A stretch of DNA of 42,007 nucleotides from Methylobacterium sp. GXS13 (lineage in GTDB: Bacteria; Pseudomonadota; Alphaproteobacteria; Rhizobiales; Beijerinckiaceae): the NCBI RefSeq assembly GCF_001455965.1, contig NZ_LKKO01000052.1, positions 1-42,007 of the forward strand, read 5' to 3'. The notes under the pieces were generated by a model. That model did not search any database. It saw only the letters and a list, made by a program, of their open reading frames with translations, and was not told the origin of the DNA. This document shows, one piece after another, positions 15,899 to 25,232 of the stretch (positions within the stretch are counted from its first letter, which is position 1; every line of letters begins with the position of its first letter). The position numbers were made by a program, and so were the translations under genes.

Positions 15899-15907
15899 GG
15901 GCGGGAC

Positions 15908-16774
15908 CTACGCTGCCTGCCCGGTCGCGGCCTTGTCGGGCAGCAGCGCCATGAGGGCGCGCAGGGCTGGGCTGGCGTCCCCCGACCAGACCAGGCGCGT
16001 GCGGTTGCGGCGCAGGTGCGGCGGCAGCGGATGGCGCTCCACCGCCGCGCTCATCACCGCGTGGTCGAGCACCTCCGCCGGCACGATGGCCATGCCGGTG
16101 CCGGCCGCCACGCAGGCCACGATGGCGTGGTACGAACTCATTTCCAGAACCCGGTCGTAGGACGCGCCCTCTTCCGCCAGCCACTCGATCAGGCGCTGGC
16201 GGTAGGAGCAGCCGTGCGGGAACGCCACCAGGGTCCGCCGGCCGGTCCCGAGCCCGTTCCGGCCGGTGATCAGAACCAGCTCCTCGTCGAAGGCCGGCAC
16301 CGACGACAGGCTCGCGCGATCGAACGGCTCGGAGACGAAGGCCGCCTCGATCGCGAAGCGCTCCAGCTGCCGGAGCATGGCGCGGGTCGTGCCGGTCTGC
16401 AGCTCGATCGTGACGTCGGGGAACTGCGCGTGGAAGGCCGACAGGATCGGCGGCAGCCGCGCGCCCGCCGCGCTCTCCAGCGAGCCCAGCCGCAGGACGC
16501 CGCGGACCACGCCGCTGCGCAGCTCCTGCTCAGCCAGATCGGCCATCTGCAGCAGCGCCTCGGCATGGCCCAGGAGGGTGCGCCCGGCCTCGGTGAGGGT
16601 CAGGCCACGGCCCTCGCGGCGGAACAGGGCCACGCCCAGCCGCGCCTCGAACTGCTTGATCCGGGTCGTCACGTTGGACGGGACCCGGTGCAGCATCGCC
16701 GCCGCCCGCGTGACCCCGCCTTCCCGGACCACGCAGCGGAAGATGTCGAGGTCGTCGAGATCCATCGTTCTCAT
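15908..16774 (-). CDS. LysR-family transcriptional regulator
   Basis: The 288-residue protein has the N-terminal LysR helix-turn-helix (DLDIFRCVVREGGVTRAAAM, then RVPSNVTTRIKQFEARLG) and a periplasmic-binding-like effector domain. A second start at 16765 (MDLDDLD) is possible. With it, the inverted repeat 16768-16782 would lie upstream of the gene rather than on its start codon. It is divergent from an MFS exporter gene with 68 bases between the starts, so it most likely controls that exporter. Details such as SNVTTRIKQ resemble the PtrR-type subgroup. The effector is unknown. Confidence 0.9.
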   Translation of the reverse strand: MRTMDLDDLDIFRCVVREGGVTRAAAMLHRVPSNVTTRIKQFEARLGVALFRREGRGLTLTEAGRTLLGHAEALLQMADLAEQELRSGVVRGVLRLGSLESAAGARLPPILSAFHAQFPDVTIELQTGTTRAMLRQLERFAIEAAFVSEPFDRASLSSVPAFDEELVLITGRNGLGTGRRTLVAFPHGCSYRQRLIEWLAEEGASYDRVLEMSSYHAIVACVAAGTGMAIVPAEVLDHAVMSAAVERHPLPPHLRRNRTRLVWSGDASPALRALMALLPDKAATGQAA

Positions 16775-16782
16775 CGAGAGAA
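16768..16782. promoter_or_regulatory. Inverted repeat between LysR and MFS genes
   Basis: TTCTC (16768-16772), five bases, then GAGAA (16778-16782) form a perfect 15-base inverted repeat with the spacing usual for LysR half-sites. It covers the first possible start codon of the LysR gene and lies about 60 bases before the exporter start. Confidence 0.4.
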
Positions 16783-16842
16783 CCGTACGTCACAAAAATT
16801 CATTTTCCAAGAATGGCGGGCGGGGGTTCAAAGGGTGCCGAC

Positions 16843-18078
16843 ATGAGCACGCGCCCGCACGCCCCGACCGATTCCGAACGCACGCCCTGGCCGGTGGTCG
16901 GCAGCGGCCTCGTCGCCCTCGCGGTGGCGATGGGGATCGGCCGGTTCGCGTTCACGCCCCTGATGCCGCTGATGATGCGCGACGGCACTCTCACGGCCGC
17001 CGCGGGGGCGGAATGGGCTTCGGCTAACTATGTCGGGTATCTGGTCGGCGCCCTGACGGCGTCGTGGTTCACCCGCGATCCGCGTCGGGGGCTCCTCATG
17101 AGCCTGGCCGGCGTGGCGCTCACGACGGTGGCGATGGCGGCGGTCGATCATGACGGGCCGGCCGGTGCCGGGATCGGATTGCGGGCGCTGGCCGGGGTGT
17201 TCAGCGCCTGGGCCCTGGTCTGCGCGAGCGGCTGGTGCCTGGCCGAGCTGGCCCGGCGTGGCGTCGCGCAGCGCGGCGCCTGGATCTACACCGGCGTCGG
17301 CTTAGGCATCGCGCTCGCCGGCATGCTGGCTTGGCTCGGCGGCCTCCAACCGGCGGCCCGGTTGTGGCTCGATCTCGGCCTGGTCGCGGGGCTCGGCGCG
17401 CTGCTGGTCTGGTTCCTGTCGCGGGGGCAGGGCACGGCCTCGGCCGGGATCGGGGAGCGCGAGGCCACCGCCGTCGTCCGACGCCCCCGGAACGGCCAGA
17501 CGGCCCTGGTCCTGTGCTACGGCATCTTCGGGTTCGGCTACATCGTGCCGGCGACGTTTCTGCCCGCCATGGCCCGCGAACTGGCCTCCGACCCAAAAGT
17601 GTTCGGTCTGACCTGGCCGCTGTTCGGCCTGGCCGCCGCCCTGTCGGTCGCCGCCGTGGCCCGCTGGCTCACACAGGTGCCGCGCCGGCGCCTCTGGGCG
17701 GTGGCGCAGGGCCTCATGGCGCTCGGCACCGGCCTGCCCCTGGTCGCCCACGCCCTCTGGGCGGTCGCGACCTCGGCGATCCTGGTGGGCGGCACGTTCA
17801 TGGTCGCCACCATGGCGGGGCTGCAGCTGGCCCGCGAGGCGCGACTCGACAACCCGACGCCGCTCCTCGCCCGCATGACCGCCGCCTTCGCGGCCGGGCA
17901 GATCCTCGGCCCCGTTCTAGTGCGCCTTCTCGGCCCCGGCCGCCGGGCCGGCTGGGCCGCGCTGGACTGCACCGGCGCCGTCGCGACCGTGCTGCTGGTG
18001 TTGACGGCGGTCTGGCTGTGGCGCGGCGCGCGACCTTCTGCGAAGAGCCCTACGATGTTCAAACCTCGTCCTCTGTGA
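16843..18078 (+). CDS. YbfB/YjiJ-family MFS transporter
   Basis: The 411-residue protein has about twelve hydrophobic segments. It matches the YbfB/YjiJ group of major facilitator transporters, with the N-terminal MGIGRFAFTPLMPLM motif and ANYVGYLVGAL. The start ATG 16843 has AAGGGTG upstream. It is divergent from a LysR regulator, the usual arrangement for a regulated exporter of a small metabolite or drug. The substrate is unknown. Confidence 0.88.
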   Translation: MSTRPHAPTDSERTPWPVVGSGLVALAVAMGIGRFAFTPLMPLMMRDGTLTAAAGAEWASANYVGYLVGALTASWFTRDPRRGLLMSLAGVALTTVAMAAVDHDGPAGAGIGLRALAGVFSAWALVCASGWCLAELARRGVAQRGAWIYTGVGLGIALAGMLAWLGGLQPAARLWLDLGLVAGLGALLVWFLSRGQGTASAGIGEREATAVVRRPRNGQTALVLCYGIFGFGYIVPATFLPAMARELASDPKVFGLTWPLFGLAAALSVAAVARWLTQVPRRRLWAVAQGLMALGTGLPLVAHALWAVATSAILVGGTFMVATMAGLQLAREARLDNPTPLLARMTAAFAAGQILGPVLVRLLGPGRRAGWAALDCTGAVATVLLVLTAVWLWRGARPSAKSPTMFKPRPL

Positions 18079-18160
18079 AGCGCGACGCGCGCTCCTCAGC
18101 CTTTTGGGCTTGCGGATTCACACATCGCATCGGCCGAAGACACGGGAGATACCGCGGCTC

Positions 18161-18214
18161 TCCCTCCCCCCCTCTGCGGGGGAGGGTGGCCCTCGAAGGG
18201 GGTCGGGAGAGGGG
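18161..18214 (+). repeat. Dispersed hairpin repeat, copy A
   Basis: It begins with TCCCTCCCCC, CTCTGC and GGGGGAGGG (one hairpin) and continues TGGCCCTCGAAGGGGGTC, then GGGAGAGGGG. The reverse complement of 18278-18333 has the same order with a different middle loop, so A and B are inverted copies of one element about 55 bases long. Confidence 0.65.
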
Positions 18215-18277
18215 AGCAACGGCGCAGAACAGGGCTTCGCCCGTCATGCCGGTCACGCCCTTTCCTGAAACCAGGTT

Positions 18278-18333
18278 CCCCTCTCCCGACCCCTGCTGAC
18301 GCAGGGGCCACCCTCCCCCGCAGAGGGGGAGGG
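18278..18333 (-). repeat. Dispersed hairpin repeat, copy B
   Basis: Read on the minus strand, this copy gives CCCTCCCCCTCTGCGGGGGA, then GGGTGGCCCCTG, a short loop, CAGGGGTC and GGGAGAGGGG. It matches copy A at both ends. The two copies could pair with each other in one transcript and form a long stem. Confidence 0.65.
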
Positions 18334-18625
18334 AAGGCGCGCTTGGGGTTGGCCTTGGCCCTCATCTGGCAGCGATGCGTGAATGTCGTAGCCCTTGTGG
18401 GAGGAGTTGGAGGTGGGGTGGTTCAGAAGGCACCACGGCGCCCCATCCTGCACCACCCTCAGCCCTGATCCGTCCCCGCAAGGAGGAGAGGAAACGCGTT
18501 GCTTTTCAGAGGCTTGCTTCTGATTACGATACGGGCATTCGGGAGCCTGAAGCCCGTCTGACGTGGCGTCGAGGCAACATTGCCGACCCGGTGGCCCTCC
18601 GTGCGAACGCATCGAGCGCGGTGGA

Positions 18626-19621
18626 TCACCCCACCCGCCGGGACGGCAGCCGCAGCCCGGGGGCCGGCCTTTCCAAAAGAACCTCCCGGCGGAAGCGCAC
18701 CAGCCGGGCCGGGCGCTCGGCGGTGCCGCGGGTGAGGGCTTCAGTCTCCTCCACCAGCCCCTGCTGGGCCACGAGGCGGCGAAAGTTCTGCTTGTGCAGC
18801 TGCGTGCCCGAGAGCGCCTCGACGGTGCGCTGGAGCTGGAGCAGGGTGAAGGCCGGGGGCATCAGCTCGAACACAACCGGGCGGTACTTGATCTTGCCGC
18901 GCAGGCGGCCGATCGCCGTGGCCAGCACCCGGCGGTGATCGAAGGCCATGGGCACGCCGGTGGGATCGTTCGGCACCGCCGGGCCGGCATTGCCGCGCGC
19001 CTCTGGGATCAGGCCGGCCTCGAACAGCAATTCGTAGCGCTCCAGCACGCGCTCCTCGTTCCAGGTGCCGCCGTTCATCCCGAAGGTGAGGCCGAGCCGG
19101 TCGAGGCGGCGGGTCCGGATCGCGCAATCCGCGGGCTCGGCCGCCCAGGACGCGAGCCGGCCCTCGATCGCGTCGAGCTGGGGCGGACGGCCGTTGCGGA
19201 AATCCTCGTACGGGAGGTAGCGGTACCAGTTGTGCCACGCCGCCTCGGCGAGGCCGGCCGGGCGCTCCTCGCGGACCAGGGCGAGATAGGCCACCGACAG
19301 CGCGTGCGCCTCCGGCGCCTCGTCACCCCCGGAGCGGTCGCGGTCGCCGAAGGTATAGAGCTGCTCGACATAGCCCAGGCGCTGGTGCGTCTGCCGCTCC
19401 ACCCAAGCGCGCAGGCCGCGCTCCAGGGTGGCGTGCTCGGGCACGAGCGGCCCGGCCGGCAGGCCGTCGCCGCGGCCCGGCGCCTGGTCCGGGACCCGGA
19501 TGGTCAGGGCGCGCGGTTCCCCCTTGGTCGCCGCGACGATCACCGCGACGAGGCCCACGGAGGAGCGCTCCGGCAGGGCCTGTACCCCGCCCGCACCCGT
19601 CTGCGCCGCGCCGACCGTCAT
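18626..19621 (-). CDS. NrtR-like Nudix/winged-helix regulator of NAD metabolism
   Basis: The 331-residue protein has an N-terminal Nudix-like domain (SSVGLVAVIVAATKGEPRAL, then LRAWVERQTHQRLGYVEQLYTFGD). It lacks a clear intact Nudix catalytic box. Its C-terminal winged-helix part (LSGTQLHKQNFRRLVAQQGL, then VEETE) is the NrtR signature. NrtR proteins repress NAD biosynthesis genes and respond to ADP-ribose. Here the divergent neighbour is thiE rather than an NAD gene, so the target is uncertain. A perfect palindrome CCCTATAGGG lies 55 bases upstream. Confidence 0.8.
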   Translation of the reverse strand: MTVGAAQTGAGGVQALPERSSVGLVAVIVAATKGEPRALTIRVPDQAPGRGDGLPAGPLVPEHATLERGLRAWVERQTHQRLGYVEQLYTFGDRDRSGGDEAPEAHALSVAYLALVREERPAGLAEAAWHNWYRYLPYEDFRNGRPPQLDAIEGRLASWAAEPADCAIRTRRLDRLGLTFGMNGGTWNEERVLERYELLFEAGLIPEARGNAGPAVPNDPTGVPMAFDHRRVLATAIGRLRGKIKYRPVVFELMPPAFTLLQLQRTVEALSGTQLHKQNFRRLVAQQGLVEETEALTRGTAERPARLVRFRREVLLERPAPGLRLPSRRVG

Positions 19622-19675
19622 CGCCCCTCGAAACCCTCTCCCGCCGGGCGCGGGATTCTGTCAGACCGGATCCGT

Positions 19676-19685
19676 CCCTATAGGG
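19676..19685. promoter_or_regulatory. Palindrome between NrtR-like gene and thiE
   Basis: CCCTATAGGG is a perfect 10-base palindrome, extended to GTCCC and GGGAC-like flanks (19674-19689). It lies in the divergent promoter region. It may be an operator or part of a promoter, and it is short enough to occur by chance. Confidence 0.25.
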
Positions 19686-19815
19686 GGACAGGATCGCCCC
19701 GCGTCAACGCGGCCGTGTGACCGGACGGGTTGCCAAGCCGGCGACCGCTGCCCAAACAGGGCCGCCGGAGATGTGCCGGCGCGGGGCCAATTCCGACGAG
19801 GGGCAGGCGACCACG

Positions 19816-20522
19816 ATGGCAGCGAACGCGACCTCCGCGACGGCACCGAGCCGGCCCGTCGACCTGCGGCTCTACGGCCTCCTCGATGTCGGGATCTGCG
19901 GCGGCGACGGGGACCACCTGGCCCGGCTGGCCGCCGACGCGGTGACGGGGGGCGCCACCCTGCTCCAGTACCGCGAGAAGGACATCCCGGATGCCCGCGC
20001 GGCGCTCGCGCGGATCCGGGCGATCCAGGCCGCCGTCGGCGGGCGGGTGCCGGTCCTGGTCAACGACCGGGTCGATCTCGCCCTGGCCGCGGGGGCGGAC
20101 GGGGTGCACCTCGGCCAGAGCGACCTCCACCCGGCCGAGGCGCGCCGCCTGCTGGGGGAGGGGGCGATCATCGGGTTGACCGTGAAGAACGCCGCCCAGG
20201 CCGACGAGCTGTACCGGCTCCCGGTCGATTACGCCTGCATCGGCGGCGTGTTCGCCACCACCAGCAAGGACAATCCCGACCCGCCGGTCGGCCTCGACGG
20301 TTTCTCGCGCATCGCCTTCCGGGCGCGGCTCGCCCGGGGTGCGGGCCTGCCGATCGGCGCCATCGCGGGGATCGGCCTGCACAACGCCGCCCCGGTGATC
20401 GCCGCGGGAGCAGACGGCGTCGCGGTGATCACCGCCCTGTTCGGGACCGAGCCGGTACGCCAGCGTGCCCGGGAGCTGCGCGCGGCGATCGACGCCGCGC
20501 TGACGGCGCGGGGCGCCGCCCG

Positions 20523-20526
<4 letters not shown>
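19816..20526 (+). CDS. thiE: Thiamine-phosphate synthase ThiE
   Basis: The 236-residue TIM-barrel enzyme couples HMP-pyrophosphate with the thiazole phosphate to make thiamine phosphate. The diphosphate-binding motif LLQYREKD (Gln51 to Lys55), VNDRVDLALAAGADGVHLGQ, the GVFATTSKDNP phosphate-binding loop and IAGIG are diagnostic. The start ATG 19816 was chosen; the open frame runs back to 19717 but adds residues without family character. The stop codon overlaps the ATG of thiD (ATGA), so the two are translationally coupled. No TPP riboswitch was recognised upstream. Confidence 0.93.
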
Positions 20527-21338
<812 letters not shown>

Positions 21339-21435
21339 CGTCCGGGGCACGCGCGCCTTGCGTCCGGCCGGCGATTGCGTTTGAAGAAGCGCACGATCGT
21401 TCGGATAACGGAACGGCCTAGGTGGACCGGTGACG

Positions 21436-22062
21436 ATGCAGGATCAGGCGGAACGGCCCGACCGGGCGCGCGGACGCGACCTGCTGACCGGGGCGCAGGT
21501 GCTCTCCGGCCAGCTTGGCAAGACGATCCAGCGCCTACGCAAGGCCTACAATCTCTCCCTGTCAGAGCTCGCCGAGCAATCGGGCGTGGCGAAGTCGATC
21601 ATCAGCCAGATCGAGCGTAACGAGACCAACCCGACGCTCGCGACGATCTGGCGGCTGTCGCAGGCGCTCGACGTCTCGATCGACCGGGTCCTGGCGGCGG
21701 GCGACGAGGAACCGTTCATCGAGAAAACCTCCCGGGCGGACACCCCGATCCTGGTCTCGGAGGACGGCAAGGTCCGGCTGGCGATCATCGGCTGGATCAA
21801 GACGATCGAGTGGCTGCAATGGTACGAGGTCACGGCCGATCTCGGCGGCGTCCTCGATTCGGACCCGCACCAGCGCGGCTCGGTGGAATCGCTCTCGGTG
21901 GCCGAGGGCGCGTTCGAGGTCGAGATCGGCGGCAGCGTGCGGAGCGTCCGGGCGGGCGAGACCCTGCGCTATCGCTGCGACCGCCCCCACCTCGTGCGCT
22001 GCACCGAAGGCCCGGCCCGGGCCACCATGGTTGTGATCATGAAGGCGGCCGTGATGGAGTGA
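21436..22062 (+). CDS. XRE-family regulator with C-terminal cupin domain
   Basis: The 208-residue protein has an XRE helix-turn-helix (IQRLRKAYNLSLSELAEQSG, then VAKSIISQIERNETNPTLAT) at about residues 30-85 and a cupin sensor domain (about 120-205, with VAEGAFEVEIGG and GETLRYRCDRPH). Such regulators often control amino-acid, polyamine or aldehyde catabolism by binding a small molecule in the cupin. A GTG at 21430 could add two residues. The gene is alone and its target is unknown. A bulged inverted repeat (22061-22090) follows directly. Confidence 0.88.
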   Translation: MQDQAERPDRARGRDLLTGAQVLSGQLGKTIQRLRKAYNLSLSELAEQSGVAKSIISQIERNETNPTLATIWRLSQALDVSIDRVLAAGDEEPFIEKTSRADTPILVSEDGKVRLAIIGWIKTIEWLQWYEVTADLGGVLDSDPHQRGSVESLSVAEGAFEVEIGGSVRSVRAGETLRYRCDRPHLVRCTEGPARATMVVIMKAAVME

Positions 22063-22184
22063 GGCGGCGGGGACGCAAGCGCGTCGCCTCGTCCGGCGCG
22101 GGCATCATGTCGCCCGCAAATCTGTCTTCTCGCTGACCGTGCACACCGGGTCCGACCGGGGCGCGGGACGAGACGGCCGTCTCC

Positions 22185-23156
22185 TCAGCAGGCGACGGCG
22201 TGCGACAGCGCGCGGTGGCGATAGTCGCGCGGGCTCAGGCCGTAGCGCTCCTTGAAGCGGCGGGAGAAGTGAGCCTGGCTGGCGAAGCCGCAGCCATAGG
22301 CCAGGGTGCCGAGCGGCATGTGGAGGTATCCGGGATCGGTCAGGCGGTTGGCCGCAGCTTCCAACCGGCGCTGCCAGATCCAGTCGGAAATGTGCTGGCC
22401 GCGCTCGTGGAACAGTTCCTGGAGCCGCCGCAACGACACCCCGGTCGCGGCCGCGAGGTGGCGCGGATCTAGCGCCTGGTCGTGAAGGTTGGCCTCGACA
22501 TAGGCCTTGGCGCGCTGAATCACGACGCTGCCGTGAACGGGCCGGGGCAGCTCCCGTGCGAGGCGCTCGGCGAGGCTGGCGACGACGAGATCGATCCCCA
22601 CCCCGGCCATGCGCTCGGCCACATGCGGCGGCAGCCGATCCTCCTCGCGCAGCAGGTTGGACAGGAACGAGCGGGCCAGGGTCGCCACCGGCAGATGGCC
22701 CTCGACGGTCAGGCCGGCGAAGATCCGGGCCGACCCCAGCACTCCCTCCAGCCGCTCCCGCGGGATCGCGATGGCCAGCACCTCGCTGTACCCGCTGTGC
22801 TCGATCGTCCACGGCGTATTCGTGTCGCGGATCGCGAAGTCGCCGTTTGTGTCCGTGCTGGATCGATCGTTCTGGTCTGCGCGGACGGTCCCGGACAGGA
22901 CCATGCTCATGAAGAGGTGATCGGTCTTGTGATTTTCGTGCCGGAGCGTTCGGGGCGTCGTCGAGGCCCTGAGATTGCGCAACGCGAACTTCGTGAAATC
23001 CAGACCGCCGATACTTGCACCGTCGATCGTGGCGTCAAATTGCCCCTCGCCCAGGCAGTCCTGCTCCATCGGGACGAGGCGGTCTTCGCAGACATCCCGC
23101 CAATGGCGAAATCGATCTTTCGGTCGAACCTCGTCCGTCGAAAAGATGGTCTGCAT
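22185..23156 (-). CDS. AraC-family transcriptional regulator (copy 2)
   Basis: The 323-residue product is a paralogue of the regulator at 10156-11115. The C-terminal DNA-binding part shares long identical runs (VSLRRLQELF, ERGQHISDWIWQRRLEAAA, GTLAYGCGFASQAHFSRRFK), while the sensor half is diverged. The start ATG 23156 (MQTIFSTDEVRPKDRF) is chosen by alignment with copy 1; an ATG at 23201 would add a Cys-rich 15-residue leader. The 5-prime third is less GC-rich than the rest. No target gene is adjacent, since the next gene leftward is the XRE regulator and the next rightward is the end of the Mla operon. Confidence 0.88.
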   Translation of the reverse strand: MQTIFSTDEVRPKDRFRHWRDVCEDRLVPMEQDCLGEGQFDATIDGASIGGLDFTKFALRNLRASTTPRTLRHENHKTDHLFMSMVLSGTVRADQNDRSSTDTNGDFAIRDTNTPWTIEHSGYSEVLAIAIPRERLEGVLGSARIFAGLTVEGHLPVATLARSFLSNLLREEDRLPPHVAERMAGVGIDLVVASLAERLARELPRPVHGSVVIQRAKAYVEANLHDQALDPRHLAAATGVSLRRLQELFHERGQHISDWIWQRRLEAAANRLTDPGYLHMPLGTLAYGCGFASQAHFSRRFKERYGLSPRDYRHRALSHAVAC

Positions 23157-23348
23157 AGCGGCTGCGCTATGGCTGCAATTGCTGCAGGCTGCAACCGTCA
23201 ATTTCTATCGACTCCGCATGGATACGATCGAAAGCAGCCCTGTGACCGGCTCGCTGCGAGAACGACCGGCGGCGCGAAAAGCCCCGATCCGATCCGCACG
23301 GACCTTCGGCCCCCGGACGGCGCGGATCCCGTCCGAGACCCGGCGCGC

Positions 23349-23930
23349 TCAGCGCCCGGTATTCACCCAGCGGACCACGTCGGCCAGCACGATGGTCAGC
23401 GCCCGGTCGAGGGCTTGGGCGCCGTTGCCGGCGTCGATCTTCGCCACCGGCACGCGGGCGGTGAAGATCCGGGCGGCGGTAACCTTGCCGGTGCCGTCGG
23501 CCACGAGCTTCAGCGACAGGTCGACCACCGCCTCCCCGGTCGTCGCCTGGATGTCGAAGGCGCGGATCTCGCTGATCAGTTGGTAATCGGCCACGACCTT
23601 GTCGCCGGGGCGGCTCACCGACCGGAGCCGACCGGAATTCTCCAGGCTCTGGAGGAGCCGGGTCTGGATCAGCCGCGGCAGCCGGTCGGCCCATTGGCCG
23701 CCGCCCAGGAAGGCGAGGGCGCCGCCGGATTCGCGCACGATGATCCGGTCGGCCTCGAACGGCTGGATGCCCACCGGCTCCGAGACTGCGATCGAGCGGC
23801 CGGCCGCGACGAGGCGCACAACCGGGGGCAGAGCCGCGAGATCGAAGGTCAGGGGCGTGGCGCCACCGCCGCAGCCACCCAGGAGGGCGGCGAGCAGCGC
23901 GGCGGCGAGGAGGTGGGACGAGCGGGCCAT
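23349..23930 (-). CDS. ABC-transport auxiliary lipoprotein of the Mla-type system
   Basis: The 193-residue product starts with a lipoprotein signal (MARSSHLLAAALLAALLGGC, lipobox LGGC). It then has the ABC-type transport auxiliary / PqiC-like domain (DUF330-type) with IAVSEPVGIQPFEADRIIV and RLIQTRLLQSLENSG. Such lipoproteins sit on the inner leaflet of the outer membrane and work with MCE proteins in lipid traffic. It is the last gene of the minus-strand operon permease-ATPase-MCE-lipoprotein. The start ATG 23930 is decided by the lipoprotein signal. Confidence 0.88.
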   Translation of the reverse strand: MARSSHLLAAALLAALLGGCGGGATPLTFDLAALPPVVRLVAAGRSIAVSEPVGIQPFEADRIIVRESGGALAFLGGGQWADRLPRLIQTRLLQSLENSGRLRSVSRPGDKVVADYQLISEIRAFDIQATTGEAVVDLSLKLVADGTGKVTAARIFTARVPVAKIDAGNGAQALDRALTIVLADVVRWVNTGR

Positions 23931-24051
23931 ACGCACAACCTGAGAAACCCCGCCGACACGCGGCAGAGCTGAATAAGCTATGCCGCAGAAACTATCCCTC
24001 GCCTGTATCCGTGCCGTGCGCCGGGACACATCGACCCGGCGGCCAGTGATT

Positions 24052-25134
24052 TCACCGGCCGCCGTTGTATTCGGGCAACGACGGCTTGCCGCCGAAGATC
24101 ACCTGGCTCGGATCGCGCTCCAGGCTGCGCACGGTCCGGTTCAGGGTGTTCAGCGTGCGCTGGCCGTCCCCCGACAGCGCCTCCACCTCCCGGCGGCCTG
24201 TACCGCTCAGGCGGCCGAAATTGGCCGAGATGCTGGCGGTGCGCTTGTCGAGGTTCTCCGACATGACGCGAAAGGCCTTGCCGGCGTCGCGCACCGAGAC
24301 CGCGGCCGCACGGATCTCGGTGAACGTGCTGGAGCCCTCCTGGCCCGCGGCGGAGCCGAGGAAGCCCTGGGCTCCGTTCAGCACCGAGTCGATCTTGTCG
24401 GCCGAGGCGTTGAGCTTGGCCGCGAGCGAGCGGGCGTCGTGGACCGCTCCCTCGATGTCGGGGCTCGACTTGGACAGGGCCGCGGAGAAGCGGTCGGCAT
24501 TGTCGATCACGTGGCCGAGCTTCACCCCGTCCACCGCCTTGACCAGGGTCGCGATGTTCGGGCCGGCATCGGCCAGCGTCTTCGAGAACGTCTCGACATT
24601 GGTGAGGGCCCGGTTGATCGCGCCCTCGTTGCCGGCCACGATCCGGTCGAGGCGGGCCAGCATGTCGTCGGCCCGCTGAGCCACCTGGCGGGCCAGCGCC
24701 ATCATGTCCTGCATGTCGGAGGAATCGGCGAAGATCGTCGGCGGCTCGCCATTGGCCATCGGCGCGAGCACCGGCGCGTCGGCGTTGCCGCCCGACAGGG
24801 AGATCACCGAGACGCCGGTCAGCATCGCCGAATCGAGGCGGGCCCGGGTGTCGGCCCGGAGCGGCGTCGAGGGATCGACCTTGATCTGGGCCAGCACCCG
24901 GCGCGGATCCTGCGGGGCGAGGCGGATATCCGTCACCTCGCCGACCTTGATGCCGTTGAAGTTCACGCTCGATCCGCGGGAGAGCCCGCCGACCGAGCCG
25001 GAGAACACGATGCGGACGATCTGGCTCACCTGCCGTGACGAGCCGCCGGAGAGCCACAGCACGGTGCCGAAGCCCGCCAGGATGACGGCGAGGGTGAAGG
25101 CCCCGATGAGGGCGTAGTTCGCGCGGGTTTCCAT
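24052..25134 (-). CDS. mlaD: MlaD-family MCE protein
   Basis: The 360-residue protein starts at ATG 25134 (METRANYALIGAFTLAVILA) with one N-terminal membrane anchor. An MCE domain follows (about residues 38-115, containing FSGSVGGLSRGSSVNFNGIK and GVSVISLSGG). The long C-terminal part is predicted helical, with repeated Asp/Ala-rich segments. MCE proteins form periplasmic rings or tubes that carry phospholipids between the membranes. It follows the ATPase gene by 98 bases and precedes the auxiliary lipoprotein. Confidence 0.92.
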   Translation of the reverse strand: METRANYALIGAFTLAVILAGFGTVLWLSGGSSRQVSQIVRIVFSGSVGGLSRGSSVNFNGIKVGEVTDIRLAPQDPRRVLAQIKVDPSTPLRADTRARLDSAMLTGVSVISLSGGNADAPVLAPMANGEPPTIFADSSDMQDMMALARQVAQRADDMLARLDRIVAGNEGAINRALTNVETFSKTLADAGPNIATLVKAVDGVKLGHVIDNADRFSAALSKSSPDIEGAVHDARSLAAKLNASADKIDSVLNGAQGFLGSAAGQEGSSTFTEIRAAAVSVRDAGKAFRVMSENLDKRTASISANFGRLSGTGRREVEALSGDGQRTLNTLNRTVRSLERDPSQVIFGGKPSLPEYNGGR

Positions 25135-25232
25135 GCGGTCAGCCTGCGGTTCCGCTCGGCGAAACAAGTCCGGCCGAGCTGCGTGTCGCCGATCCCGGGA
25201 GGGACCGGGACGGGGTCAGGGGGAAGGGGCGG

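Larger units (their letters stand above)
18079..18625. other. Intergenic stretch holding two inverted repeat copies
   Basis: No gene was recognised. The stretch between the MFS gene and the convergent NrtR-like gene holds two copies of a dispersed GC-rich repeat in opposite orientation (18161-18214 and 18278-18333). The remainder to 18625 shows nothing recognisable. Confidence 0.5.

Noticed and set aside
19622..19815. TPP riboswitch before thiE
   Set aside because: The conserved CUGAGA and thi-box cores were not found.
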